Positions 15,924 to 24,204 of a DNA stretch of 45,808 bases are shown here, in pieces. This DNA is from Lachnoclostridium sp. UBA903. GTDB lineage: Bacteria > Bacillota > Clostridia > Lachnospirales > Lachnospiraceae. The stretch covers positions 199-46,006 of the forward strand of contig DBEP01000119.1 in the NCBI GenBank assembly GCA_002294045.1. The letters run 5' to 3'. Every line of letters begins with the position of its first letter. Within the stretch, counting starts at the first letter, position 1. The translations under genes were made by a program, and so were the position numbers. The notes beneath the pieces were generated by a model that was not told where the DNA came from, made no database searches, and saw only the letters and a program-made list of their open reading frames with translations.

Positions 15924-16151
15924 ATGACTGAATTTACATTGGATTGTTTAGGAGAGGCTTGCCCGGTTCCGCTTATGAAAACGGAGAAAAAAATCAATGA
16001 GTTATCGGTGGGAGATGTATTAATTGTATCAATAGATCACAGCTGTGCAATGAAGAATGTTCCTGAATGGGCTAGGAAACAGGGACATAATGTAGAAATT
16101 GAAGAAGTGGATGACGGTGAGTGGGAAATTATCATTGAAAAGACGAAGTAG
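15924..16151 (+). CDS. TusA-family sulfur carrier, copy 2
   Basis: 75 aa, start after AAGGAG, sequence TEFTLDCLGEACPVPLMKTE with the CPxP motif at residues 12-15 and a second conserved-looking Cys in DHSCAMKN. It is encoded between two YeeE-type membrane genes, 22 bases after the first. TusA-like partners of YeeE are thought to accept sulfur from imported thiosulfate on the cytoplasmic side. It is clearly distinct from copy 1, which has a shorter C-terminal tail. Confidence 0.93.
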   Translation: MTEFTLDCLGEACPVPLMKTEKKINELSVGDVLIVSIDHSCAMKNVPEWARKQGHNVEIEEVDDGEWEIIIEKTK

Positions 16152-16180
16152 GTAACTTCTGTGAAAGCAGGTGAATATAT

Positions 16181-16729
16181 TTGAAAGAATTTTTTATAAA
16201 GCTTGGCGATCATCCCATTTACAAAAAACTATTAAAAGAGCCATTGACATATGTAGCAGGTGCAGTATTGCTCGCAGTTTTTCAAATCGCACATTTTACG
16301 GTTTTAGGTAGCGGCTGGGGAGTAACAAGTGCATTTGCTAATTGGGGAACCTGGATATACAAGGCTTTAGGTGGTGATGCAAGCGGTTGGGTATACTATG
16401 CCTCTGAAAAAATGCAAAAAGAATTAAATTCTAGCTTTTTGGCAGATGGTGGTTCCATTCGCAATATAGGAATTATTATTGGGGCTCTGGCAGCAACGCT
16501 ATTTGCTTCACAGTTTAAGATTAAGAAAATTAAATCCGTTCGGCAGGTTACAGCAGCTATTCTTGGCGGTCTATTAATGGGCTATGGAGCAAGATTGGCA
16601 AATGGTTGTAATATTGGAGCTTTATTTACCTCAATTTCATCTTTTTCATTATCTGGCTGGATATTTGCGGCATTCTTACTGGTAGGAGCTTTTCTGGGCA
16701 GTAAATTATTAGCTAAATATTTCATGTAA
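16181..16729 (+). CDS. YeeE/YedE-family membrane protein, second half-type
   Basis: 182 aa, TTG start at 16181 after GCAGGTGAA; no in-frame ATG comes before the first membrane helix, so TTG is preferred. Membrane segments are separated by a loop, and the YeeE signature LLMGYGARLANGCNIGALFT carries the conserved Cys near residue 147. It complements the 15215 protein, together approximating a full-length YeeE/YedE transporter. Alternatively it forms its own pore, as in PmpA/PmpB-type short proteins. Confidence 0.87.
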   Translation: MKEFFIKLGDHPIYKKLLKEPLTYVAGAVLLAVFQIAHFTVLGSGWGVTSAFANWGTWIYKALGGDASGWVYYASEKMQKELNSSFLADGGSIRNIGIIIGALAATLFASQFKIKKIKSVRQVTAAILGGLLMGYGARLANGCNIGALFTSISSFSLSGWIFAAFLLVGAFLGSKLLAKYFM

Positions 16730-16740
16730 CTATTATTGGG

Positions 16741-16762
16741 GGGCAATCATATCTGATTGCCC
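16741..16762. other. Perfect 9-bp hairpin between yeeE and the flavoprotein gene
   Basis: GGGCAATCA (16741-16749) and TGATTGCCC (16754-16762) pair perfectly around a four-base loop. No T-run follows, so it is more likely an RNA-stabilising or weak terminating structure than a strong terminator. Confidence 0.5.
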
Positions 16763-16844
16763 TAATATGGTTATAAAATCACATAAGTAAGTTAAAAGAG
16801 ATGATAGAGAGTTTATTTGAACATTCAAAAAGGAGCAGATTTCA

Positions 16845-18068
16845 ATGATAAAAAAAACAGAATCATATGATGTTATAATCATAGGGGGAGGAGCAGCCGG
16901 CTTAACTGCTGGTATATATTGCGGCAGAGCAAAACTTAAAACATTGATTATAGAAAAAACCTTAGTGGGTGGACTTGCTACTTATACAAATGAAATAGAA
17001 AACTACCCGGGTTTTCCTGAAGGGATAACAGGACTTGGATTAATGGAATTATTCCATAAACAGGCAAAAAAATTTGGTGTGGAGTTTAAATTAACTGATG
17101 TGCGGTCCGTAAATTTAGAGGGGGAGATAAAGCAGGTAGAAACCTTTAGGACAATTTATCAGGCGAAGGTTGTGATTATAGGTAGCGGCGGAAAGCCCCG
17201 TTTAACCGGTGCGGCAAATGAAGAACTATATCTTTATGATAAAGGAATATCTTTCTGTGCAACTTGTGATGCAGCGGCCAATACAGGAAAAACAGTTATG
17301 GTAATCGGAAGCGGTGATGCAGCGATTGAAGAAGGCATGTTTCTAACAAAATTTGCAGATAAGGTTATAATATCCGTAATACATGATACTGGAAAAATGG
17401 ATTGTAATGAAATTGCAAAGGCACAAGCGCTTGCAAATCCTCGAATAGATTTTATGTGGAATACGGTTGTGGATAGTTTTGAAGGAGGAGAAAGGCTGCA
17501 TACTGTTATATTAAGGAATTTAAAAACAGAAGAAAAAACACCTGTTAATGTAGACAGTTGCTTTCTGTTCATTGGCTATCTGCCAAATACAGAGTTATTC
17601 AATAACATACTGAACATGACACATGGAGGTTATTTAGTTACAAATGAACGTATGGAAACAAATATATCCGGAGTATTTGCAGTTGGAGATGTACGCGATA
17701 AGTTTTTAAAGCAGGTTGCGACTGCGGTGGGAGATGGAAGCATTGCTGGATATAGTGCAGAAAAATATATATCTGAAAGTGAAATATATGAAAAACAAAT
17801 CCTGAATGAAGGAAAATCTTCCTTGGTATATATCTATAATGCAATTGATTCCAATTCAAGAAAAATGTTGTCATTTTTTAAAGAATTTGAACTGAATAAT
17901 GCCAACATCAGAGTATCGTGTATTGATATTTACAAATCGGATGGAATTGCTAAAAAGCTTGGTGTGGATAGTGTTCCCAGTGTCATTTGGATTAATGAAT
18001 CCAAGATTTTGGATAAGTATACTGGTGATATTACCTTGGAACAAATAAATAATATCTGTAAAACATAA
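16845..18068 (+). CDS. Thioredoxin-reductase-like flavoprotein with C-terminal thioredoxin fold lacking CxxC
   Basis: 407 aa from ATG 16845. Residues 1-310 are a low-molecular-weight thioredoxin reductase: FAD motif IIIGGGAAGLTAGIY (11-25), redox pair Cys138-Cys141 in FCATCDAA, NADPH motif VIGSGDAAIEEG, and the second FAD motif GVFAVGDVRD. Residues about 323-407 look like a thioredoxin fold that keeps the cis-Pro loop (DSVPSVIWI) but where the usual CxxC site reads AIDSNSRK. Ordinary reductases end near 310 aa, so this is a fusion. It follows the YeeE-TusA genes, suggesting reduction of a persulfide carrier; the extra domain may be a docking module. Confidence 0.88.
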   Translation: MIKKTESYDVIIIGGGAAGLTAGIYCGRAKLKTLIIEKTLVGGLATYTNEIENYPGFPEGITGLGLMELFHKQAKKFGVEFKLTDVRSVNLEGEIKQVETFRTIYQAKVVIIGSGGKPRLTGAANEELYLYDKGISFCATCDAAANTGKTVMVIGSGDAAIEEGMFLTKFADKVIISVIHDTGKMDCNEIAKAQALANPRIDFMWNTVVDSFEGGERLHTVILRNLKTEEKTPVNVDSCFLFIGYLPNTELFNNILNMTHGGYLVTNERMETNISGVFAVGDVRDKFLKQVATAVGDGSIAGYSAEKYISESEIYEKQILNEGKSSLVYIYNAIDSNSRKMLSFFKEFELNNANIRVSCIDIYKSDGIAKKLGVDSVPSVIWINESKILDKYTGDITLEQINNICKT

Positions 18069-18479
18069 TATTAATAATGATAGAATTCCTTATTCATAAA
18101 TCACTCTATGATTTCCCCCTAAATAATGGTATAATACAGAAAATTTGTATTTTACAATATGGCATTTGATAAATCATAATTATACTGCAGAAGCAGGTTT
18201 TTTTATTATACTATTTTGGGGGATTAGACTTTAATGATTTCAGAGCGAAAGGCTAAAATCCTTGATTACAGTATGGAACAACTCATATAACAGGACGGGC
18301 AGAAGCAAGAGGAACAGCAAAGCCATGGACAGCAGTTTACCATGTGAAAGCAGCATTTCTATGGAGACATGAATACAAACTGACTGTCGTTATTGCTTTT
18401 GCTATCACGTAATGAAAAAGTATAACGCCATTACGGTAAATTCCTATTGCTCAGAAAATGCATAGAATGTGGGGTCATG
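18069..18479. other. Intergenic stretch with possible promoter and short terminator
   Basis: An extended -10 TGGTATAAT (about 18127-18135) is followed some 50 bases on by CTGCAGAAGCAG and seven T (about 18186-18203), so a very short transcript is possible. A 19-codon frame from 18235 (MISERKAKILDYSMEQLI) is too short and unsupported. No gene is recognised. Confidence 0.35.
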
Positions 18480-19985
18480 ATGAAGATGATTTATGAAAAA
18501 TATTTGAAACTGAATATAAATGGTTTTCACATCGGCTTGGAACAGGGCGAGAACGAAAATCATTATTTTTGTACACCAAAGGATGCGAGGATAATAGGCT
18601 GGGCCGGTGTGGATGGTATTCATTATTGCTTCGTGCGTGGCTTTGCTGAGACGGTTTTTGCCGTCAGCCCAATGAACACACAGAGTAGCTATGTGCATCC
18701 GGTGGCAAGAAGCTTTCGGGACTTCCTGCGGCTCCTGCTGGCTTGCGGTGATGCTGCAGCACTGGAACAGGCATATTGCTGGGAACAAGCGCAGTTTGAC
18801 GCCTTTCTGCAGGATAATCCGCTCACTACTGAACAGCAGGCCGTTATGGATACGATTCGGGAGAAATTGTCGCTTACCCCCATGGAGCAGCCTTTTGCTT
18901 ATATCAAAGAACTACAGACCGAATTCGATTACAACCGCATCAAATATACGGAAGACTACTATGAGTGGGTTCCTGCGGAGCCGAAGATACCCAAATGGAA
19001 GGTTTACTTTGACGGCAATTTTTGGGGGCACCATGGTAGTGAAAGAGCCGGCAAGGAAATTGTTCTTAATAAGCAGTTTGTATGGGATGATAAGGTTTGG
19101 CATATCCCGGCGATTTACACCTGCAGCAAAGGCTTGGTTGTAGATTTTTGTTTGCAGGTTCCGCTGGAGCGTATGCGTGCCTTTATGGATAAATGGAAGC
19201 TTTCTGCTGATAGTGATGAAACTGACTTTACAGATGAGCAGCGGATGCAAATCGACGGAGAAAATCCGCTGGCTAGCAATATGAATCCTAAGGTTGTGCT
19301 GAATGGAGCCGGGCTTTCAGGCTCGCATGGCTGCGGCTTGTCTTGGAATCCTTATTTCCCGCAAGGAAACAGCCTTGAAGCTAAGAGTGTACTGCAGCAT
19401 TATGGACTTGACCCCGATCAATGCTATGCAATTTGGCGTAGCGCATTTCCTTGGAAAACTAAGCGCAAGCCGCAAATTAAAATGCTCGGCGTGACGTTGA
19501 TGCAAGAACCTGTTGCCATACCGGGGCCGCACTTTCGGGTATCGTTGCCCGGTGAGCAAATAGAGTTTGCACATCCGTCCACAGGTAAAAAGCACACGCT
19601 GACCGTGCAGGAATATGAACGGCAGGAATTGTCTGCTGAGCATTTCGGCAACCAAGACCAGGAGTTCCCGACGCACTATACTGTGATGAGCTATACACTC
19701 ACACCGGCTCTACCTGATGGTTCGTTGACCGTCACCGATTGTGCTCAGTCCGACCAACCTCGGCAGAAGCACACCGTTCCCAATGAACCACAGACAATCA
19801 GCAGTGTTTTTGTTGGCGTCATTGGTGGTGCAGATGCTGCGTCTGCCATCATTTTCGGCGGCAGCGATCAAGGTAAGCTCAGTGTGGCCTGCTCCGCACT
19901 GCACTTTAAACCGGTCGAAGATGTGGAGTGGCGTATGGTATTTCATGAAAAGAAATGCCAAGATATTACGGTGGTGCTGATCTAA
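18480..19985 (+). CDS. Unrecognised 501-residue soluble protein
   Basis: Function not recognised. No signal peptide or membrane helix. The N-terminal 100 residues (IGLEQGENENHYFCTPKDAR, then GIHYCFVRGFAETVFAVSP) look like a globular domain that could resemble SUKH/SMI1-type immunity folds, but I cannot show a diagnostic motif. The rest is rich in Trp, Pro and His, with NGAGLSGSHGCGLSWNPYFP near residue 280. Start choice is uncertain: ATGs at 18477, 18480 and 18486 follow TGTGGGG, a weak ribosome site. GC content is visibly higher than the flanks, which suggests acquisition by transfer. Confidence 0.65.
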   Translation: MKMIYEKYLKLNINGFHIGLEQGENENHYFCTPKDARIIGWAGVDGIHYCFVRGFAETVFAVSPMNTQSSYVHPVARSFRDFLRLLLACGDAAALEQAYCWEQAQFDAFLQDNPLTTEQQAVMDTIREKLSLTPMEQPFAYIKELQTEFDYNRIKYTEDYYEWVPAEPKIPKWKVYFDGNFWGHHGSERAGKEIVLNKQFVWDDKVWHIPAIYTCSKGLVVDFCLQVPLERMRAFMDKWKLSADSDETDFTDEQRMQIDGENPLASNMNPKVVLNGAGLSGSHGCGLSWNPYFPQGNSLEAKSVLQHYGLDPDQCYAIWRSAFPWKTKRKPQIKMLGVTLMQEPVAIPGPHFRVSLPGEQIEFAHPSTGKKHTLTVQEYERQELSAEHFGNQDQEFPTHYTVMSYTLTPALPDGSLTVTDCAQSDQPRQKHTVPNEPQTISSVFVGVIGGADAASAIIFGGSDQGKLSVACSALHFKPVEDVEWRMVFHEKKCQDITVVLI

Positions 19986-20254
19986 ACCTGAGAGTTAGAA
20001 ATCATAATGAGCACAATCGGAAACTAGTGTTGAAATTCGTATTGTTTTTATACCACGCAGATAAACGATATGAAACCTGTCTTTTGTGAAAGAGAATACA
20101 AAGAATATCCAAATACAAAAGTACGAAAATTGACTTCTGATGAAATACAGAGATATATGTCAGAACGCTAAATTTAGCGAACAATCTACTTTTTAAAACG
20201 AGCATACTACGAAGTTAACAAGTTAAAATTTTTCAGTCAAGAGAGGTGCCCAAG

Positions 20255-20668
20255 ATGCATGATTATGAAAAGCCTAATATGATATTGCCAGTCAGCTTAC
20301 ACGATGCCAGACTGAACAGTATTGAAATAGAGAATGATATCATAATCTTTATCATGGAAGACGGAATACGAACGATTAATGACAGTCATGTAGAACAAAC
20401 CGGAAAGGCCAAGGTTTCTTTTCCCAAAGTGGACTTTGATTTTTGCAAGGTATATTGTACCGGTAAGGATGGCTATCGAAAAGAGTGGGATATCCGGGAC
20501 TTTGCAATACAACTGCAAACCAGCAGGCTGATTATTGATATTATCGATGAAACCTATGGTTACAATCAGGCAAAGTTCAGTTGTGACCTGACCCTGAATG
20601 ATGAATGGTTCGACTGTGATCTTGAAATATATCATTTTGGTCCCATGAGGTATGTTTGGGAAGGATAA
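20255..20668 (+). CDS. Unrecognised 137-residue soluble protein
   Basis: ATG 20255 sits eight bases after GAGAGG; an in-frame GTG at 20246 is within the ribosome site and is not used. Acidic protein, predominantly beta by pattern (LHDARLNSIEIENDIIIFIM, SFPKVDFDFCKVYC, SRLIIDIIDETYGYNQAKFS, WFDCDLEIYHFGPMRYVWE). It has the size and composition of small immunity-like or DUF proteins of Firmicutes. It may be linked to the preceding 501-residue gene, although 270 bases separate them. A strong hairpin follows. Confidence 0.6.
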   Translation: MHDYEKPNMILPVSLHDARLNSIEIENDIIIFIMEDGIRTINDSHVEQTGKAKVSFPKVDFDFCKVYCTGKDGYRKEWDIRDFAIQLQTSRLIIDIIDETYGYNQAKFSCDLTLNDEWFDCDLEIYHFGPMRYVWEG

Positions 20669-20719
20669 ATCCCAATTTGAGGATGGGGCAAATCACCTGT
20701 TATGAGCATAATACGAACG

Positions 20720-20761
20720 AACGAACAGCCCCGACTCTTTACAGAAGCGGAGCTGTTCGTT
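20720..20761. terminator. Hairpin downstream of the 137-residue gene
   Basis: AACGAACAGC (20720-20729) pairs perfectly with GCTGTTCGTT (20752-20761), with extra CCG/CGG pairs inside. There is no T-run on either side, so termination is likely but not proven; the symmetry allows it to act on either strand. Confidence 0.45.
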
Positions 20762-20833
20762 ATTGATACATGCATAGGACATCTGATAGACAGTACATAT
20801 GTAAAAGCAAAGGCATCGAGACAAATGATATGC

Positions 20834-20879
20834 TACCCCCGTATAGGACAATGAAATATAAAAGTCCTATATGGGGGTA
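20834..20879. other. 16-bp hairpin with AT-rich loop
   Basis: TACCCCCGTATAGGAC (20834-20849) pairs with GTCCTATATGGGGGTA (20864-20879) with a single G-U wobble around a 14-base loop. It lies just upstream of the group II intron fragment and is not explained by a gene. It could be a transcription terminator, or the end of the inserted element. Confidence 0.55.
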
Positions 20880-20929
20880 TTTCCTATCAGCAAGCCCGTA
20901 ACTATTTCATTGAGCCTTTAGATGTAGGT

Positions 20930-21080
20930 TATGAAGAAGCTATAAAGTGAGCTTTTCGTTCACTGGAAACTTAGAAGACTTAAAACTGCTCAAGGTTGAA
21001 TGATAAGAGCCGTATGAAGGGAGACTTTCACGTACGGTTCTGTGACAAGTTTGGGGTGAAACTCCCCTTACTTACCCGAC
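20930..21080 (+). mobile_element. Group II intron 3' end (domains V and VI), truncated
   Basis: The 34-base segment 21007-21040 reads GAGCCGTATG ... CGTACGGTTC and folds as the classic domain V hairpin, the most conserved part of group II introns. It is followed by a domain VI-like hairpin (GGGGTGAAACTCCCC at about 21053-21067) and a 3' terminus ending TTACTTACCCGAC near 21080, close to the usual CTACTCGAC end. No reverse transcriptase frame or 5' intron end (GTGCG-type) lies upstream, so this is a 5'-truncated, immobile remnant. The left limit is approximate. Confidence 0.8.
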
Positions 21081-21350
21081 TGAAAGGCCGGCTACTCAAT
21101 TAATGGGTAGCCTCCTATCCGATTTTTATATTTTTATAGCGCTTATATTAAATAAAATCTATGATATGCCACCAAAATTGAACAATAAATGCCAATATTG
21201 TCTACTTATTGGAAATAAAAAAATACTATATAATGGAATTGAGATATTTATACAATATGCCAATATTATTCCTGATTATACTTTATATAAATAAGGGTAA
21301 AAATGGTGTAAGAAGAATTAAAAGCAATTAAGATTTTGGAATAAAACGGG

Positions 21351-21366
21351 GTGTCAGACCTGACAC
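21351..21366. promoter_or_regulatory. Perfect palindrome upstream of the chitinase gene
   Basis: GTGTCAG-AC-CTGACAC, 28 bases before the chitinase ATG, is a perfect inverted repeat in the probable 5' leader. It could be an operator, or a REP-like sequence, since similar GTCAGACCTGAC cores occur as dispersed repeats in other bacteria. Confidence 0.45.
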
Positions 21367-21394
21367 TACCACAAAGCATAGTGAGGTAAAAAAT

Positions 21395-24187
21395 ATGAAA
21401 AAAAACTTAAGAAAACTACTGCCCCTGGTTCTTGTGCTGGCTATGGTATTTTCCCTGGTTCCTGTGGGAACTTCTGTGTCCTCAGCTGCCAGCGGCAAAA
21501 ACTTTGTAGTATACTTCCCTAATTGGGGCATGTATAATACGGCACATATGTCAATGAATGTAGGTATGATCCCATGGAATAAAGTAACATGTATAAATCA
21601 TGCATTCTTTACTATTGATCCAAGTTATAAACTTGTTTCGACTGACGAATACGCAGACTTCCAGGCTACCTTCGCACACTCCGAAGGCTGGGATCCCGGC
21701 ATGATAAGGGGACACTTCGGAGAATACAAATATTACAAGACACAGTATCCGAATGTAAAAGTTGTTATCTCAGTTGGCGGATGGACAAGAGGTGAAAACT
21801 TTCACGCAATGGCTCTGACATCATCAAGCAGAGCAATATTCATTCAAAGTGTCATAGATTTCCTGAAGAAATATCCATTTATTGATGGTGTAGATCTTGA
21901 TTGGGAATACCCCGGAGTCAATAGGGCAAAAGATCCTAATGACGAGTATGACAGGGGCTGTCCCGGCGGACCTGAGGACAAGCAGAATTTCACAGCATTG
22001 CTGAGGGAACTCCGCGAAGCATACAATAATAACGGTATGTCCGATAAACTTCTTACCATAGCTGCACCAGGAGGTTATGAAAAAGTTGATTTAACAGAAC
22101 CTGATGTATATTCGCAATATTTGGATTGGTTAAATATAATGACATACGACATTCATGGAGCATGGGAGACAGTTACAAACCACCAGTCAGCAATTTACAA
22201 GAATCCAAATGACCCATCCGGAACTTCACCGGTTGATATCAAAAACAAATACAATACAGATTACATAATGAAATACTATAGGGATACTTATAATGTTCCT
22301 GCATCTAAGCTTAATGTAGGTTCACCTTTCTATTCCCGCGGTTGGAAAAATGTAGCTGCCGGTACAGGTACAAACGGCCTATTTGCCACAGCCAGCGGTG
22401 CTCCTGTGGGTAACCTTGATAATCCAAGCAGCCCTGGAGGACAGAATTCCTATGCCCAGATGAAGGTGCTGGAAAATACTGCAGGCTATACAAAATACAG
22501 AGATTCAGTATCTCAGGTTCCTTGGCTTTATAACAGCTCCTTGGGTATCATGTATACCTATGAAGATGAAACTTCTGCAGCCGCAAGATGTGACTATGTC
22601 ATTAATAACGGCTTTGGTGGAATCATCGGTTGGGAAATTTCTTGTGATACCTCTAATTTCGCATTAACTAATACAATATCCAATAAGCTTGGTATAAACG
22701 GTACTGCAACTGTGGCAATTCCAACCTTCAGTCCTGCAGGTGGAACGTATACATCTGCACAGTCAGTTAGTATATCCTGTGCTACAAGTGGTGCTACCAT
22801 AAGGTATACCACAAACGGAAGTGAGCCTACAGCTACTTCTACCCAGTACACAGAGCCTATCCGCGTATCAAGCACTACTACAATAAAGGCAAAGGCTTTC
22901 AAGTCAAGTATGAATGATTCAGCTACAGCAAGTGGTACTTATACCATCAATAGTACCTCACAGGTGGCAGCACCAACCTTCAGTCCTGCAGGTGGAACTT
23001 ATACATCTGCACAGACCGTAACTATCTCCTGCGCAACAAGCGGTGCCACCATAAGGTATACCACTGACGGCAGTGAGCCTACTGCCGCATCAACACAATA
23101 CGCGGGTTCTATTAATGTAGCCAGTACTACTACCATAAAAGCCAAGGCTTTCAAATCCGGTATGAATGAATCAGCTGTTGCAAGTGCTACTTTTACTATT
23201 ACCGGCGGAGATGAAGGAGTTGACCTGGGTAATCCTGCAGGTGCTCCGGCCGCAGGCTCAATAAGCCACAATAACTGGGATGGTGATGGAGTATACGATA
23301 TTACCATGAATATATGGTGGGGTAATAATGCAACTTCATGGACGATATATGAAAACGATAAAATCGTATTCTCTGAAGCACTTCAAGGAAATTCACCGAA
23401 TGCCCAAACAGCAGTTTATGGCGTATCGGGAAGAGCAAATGGTACCTACACATATAGAATTGACCTTAAAAACAGGTTTGGTACAACCTCAACCAATACC
23501 ATAACAGTAAATGTTACAAACGGCAGTACTGTTCAAACAGTAGCTGCGCCTGTCGTTTCGCCAGCAGGAGGAACTTATGCCACGGCACAGAATATTACTG
23601 CTTCCTGTGCTACCGAAGGGGCAACCATCAGATATACAACGGATAGAACTGAGCCGGGAGAGAATTCAACCATATGGAGCGGAGCCCTCACAATAACCCA
23701 CACTACAACTATCAAATTCAAAGCTTTCAAAACGGGGATGAACCCATCCGAAACTGTAACAGCTACTTATACCATTCAGGATAACTCGACTGTTGCAACA
23801 CCTGCCTTCAGTCCTGCAGGGGGAACATATTCATCAGCACAGAATGTTACTATTTCCTGTGCTACAGCAGGTGCTACCATCAGATATACTACCGATGGTT
23901 CCACACCTACTTCATCCTCTGCACAATATACAGGTGCAATATCTGTTACGGGCACTAAAACAATAAAGGCAATTGCTATGGCATCAGGCATGAATAATTC
24001 AGTTGTTGCAACTGCTGCTTACACCATCAGCAGCGGCGGTTATTCTGCATGGGCTCCGAATACGGCATATAGCGTGGGAACTATAGTATCTTACAACAGC
24101 AGCAACTATAGGTGCTTGCAGGCACATACTTCCCTCGCTGGTTGGGAACCGTCCAATGTTCCTGCATTGTGGGAATTAGCCAAATAA
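21395..24187 (+). CDS. Secreted multidomain GH18 chitinase
   Basis: 930 aa, ATG after GTGAGG. Residues 1-33 are a signal peptide ending SSAAS. The GH18 barrel spans about 36-435, with catalytic DGVDLDWEYPG (Asp-x-x-Asp-x-Asp-x-Glu) near residue 165 and SVGGW near 128. Four chitobiase/CHB_HEX_C-like repeats follow at about 440-520, 524-603, 716-795 and 800-875, each with FSPAGGTY ... GATIRYTTDG. Between the second and third is an Ig-like segment (about 612-710, GDGVYDITMNIWWGNN). The last 48 residues form a CBM5/12 chitin-binding module (WAPNTAYSVGTIVSY). It hydrolyses extracellular chitin and is followed by a co-directional GH43 gene sharing the module. Confidence 0.95.
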   Translation: MKKNLRKLLPLVLVLAMVFSLVPVGTSVSSAASGKNFVVYFPNWGMYNTAHMSMNVGMIPWNKVTCINHAFFTIDPSYKLVSTDEYADFQATFAHSEGWDPGMIRGHFGEYKYYKTQYPNVKVVISVGGWTRGENFHAMALTSSSRAIFIQSVIDFLKKYPFIDGVDLDWEYPGVNRAKDPNDEYDRGCPGGPEDKQNFTALLRELREAYNNNGMSDKLLTIAAPGGYEKVDLTEPDVYSQYLDWLNIMTYDIHGAWETVTNHQSAIYKNPNDPSGTSPVDIKNKYNTDYIMKYYRDTYNVPASKLNVGSPFYSRGWKNVAAGTGTNGLFATASGAPVGNLDNPSSPGGQNSYAQMKVLENTAGYTKYRDSVSQVPWLYNSSLGIMYTYEDETSAAARCDYVINNGFGGIIGWEISCDTSNFALTNTISNKLGINGTATVAIPTFSPAGGTYTSAQSVSISCATSGATIRYTTNGSEPTATSTQYTEPIRVSSTTTIKAKAFKSSMNDSATASGTYTINSTSQVAAPTFSPAGGTYTSAQTVTISCATSGATIRYTTDGSEPTAASTQYAGSINVASTTTIKAKAFKSGMNESAVASATFTITGGDEGVDLGNPAGAPAAGSISHNNWDGDGVYDITMNIWWGNNATSWTIYENDKIVFSEALQGNSPNAQTAVYGVSGRANGTYTYRIDLKNRFGTTSTNTITVNVTNGSTVQTVAAPVVSPAGGTYATAQNITASCATEGATIRYTTDRTEPGENSTIWSGALTITHTTTIKFKAFKTGMNPSETVTATYTIQDNSTVATPAFSPAGGTYSSAQNVTISCATAGATIRYTTDGSTPTSSSAQYTGAISVTGTKTIKAIAMASGMNNSVVATAAYTISSGGYSAWAPNTAYSVGTIVSYNSSNYRCLQAHTSLAGWEPSNVPALWELAK

Positions 24188-24204
24188 AATAAGGAGGATA
24201 TATT

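Noticed and set aside
18912..19698. Several open frames on the opposite strand of the 501-residue gene
   Set aside because: Long antisense frames are expected in GC-richer coding DNA; none has a start site or recognisable domain.
20821..20900. CRISPR or tRNA-like structure at the large hairpin
   Set aside because: Single hairpin with no repetition and no cloverleaf or CCA-end pattern.
21103..21294. 63-codon frame between the intron relic and the chitinase
   Set aside because: No ribosome site, begins inside a hairpin-rich stretch, composition typical of AT-rich non-coding DNA, and no family resemblance.
23776..23991. Antisense frames across the chitinase repeats, and the apparent nucleotide repeat array
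   Set aside because: The repeats are explained by the four chitobiase-type protein domains; they are not a CRISPR array or a non-coding repeat.
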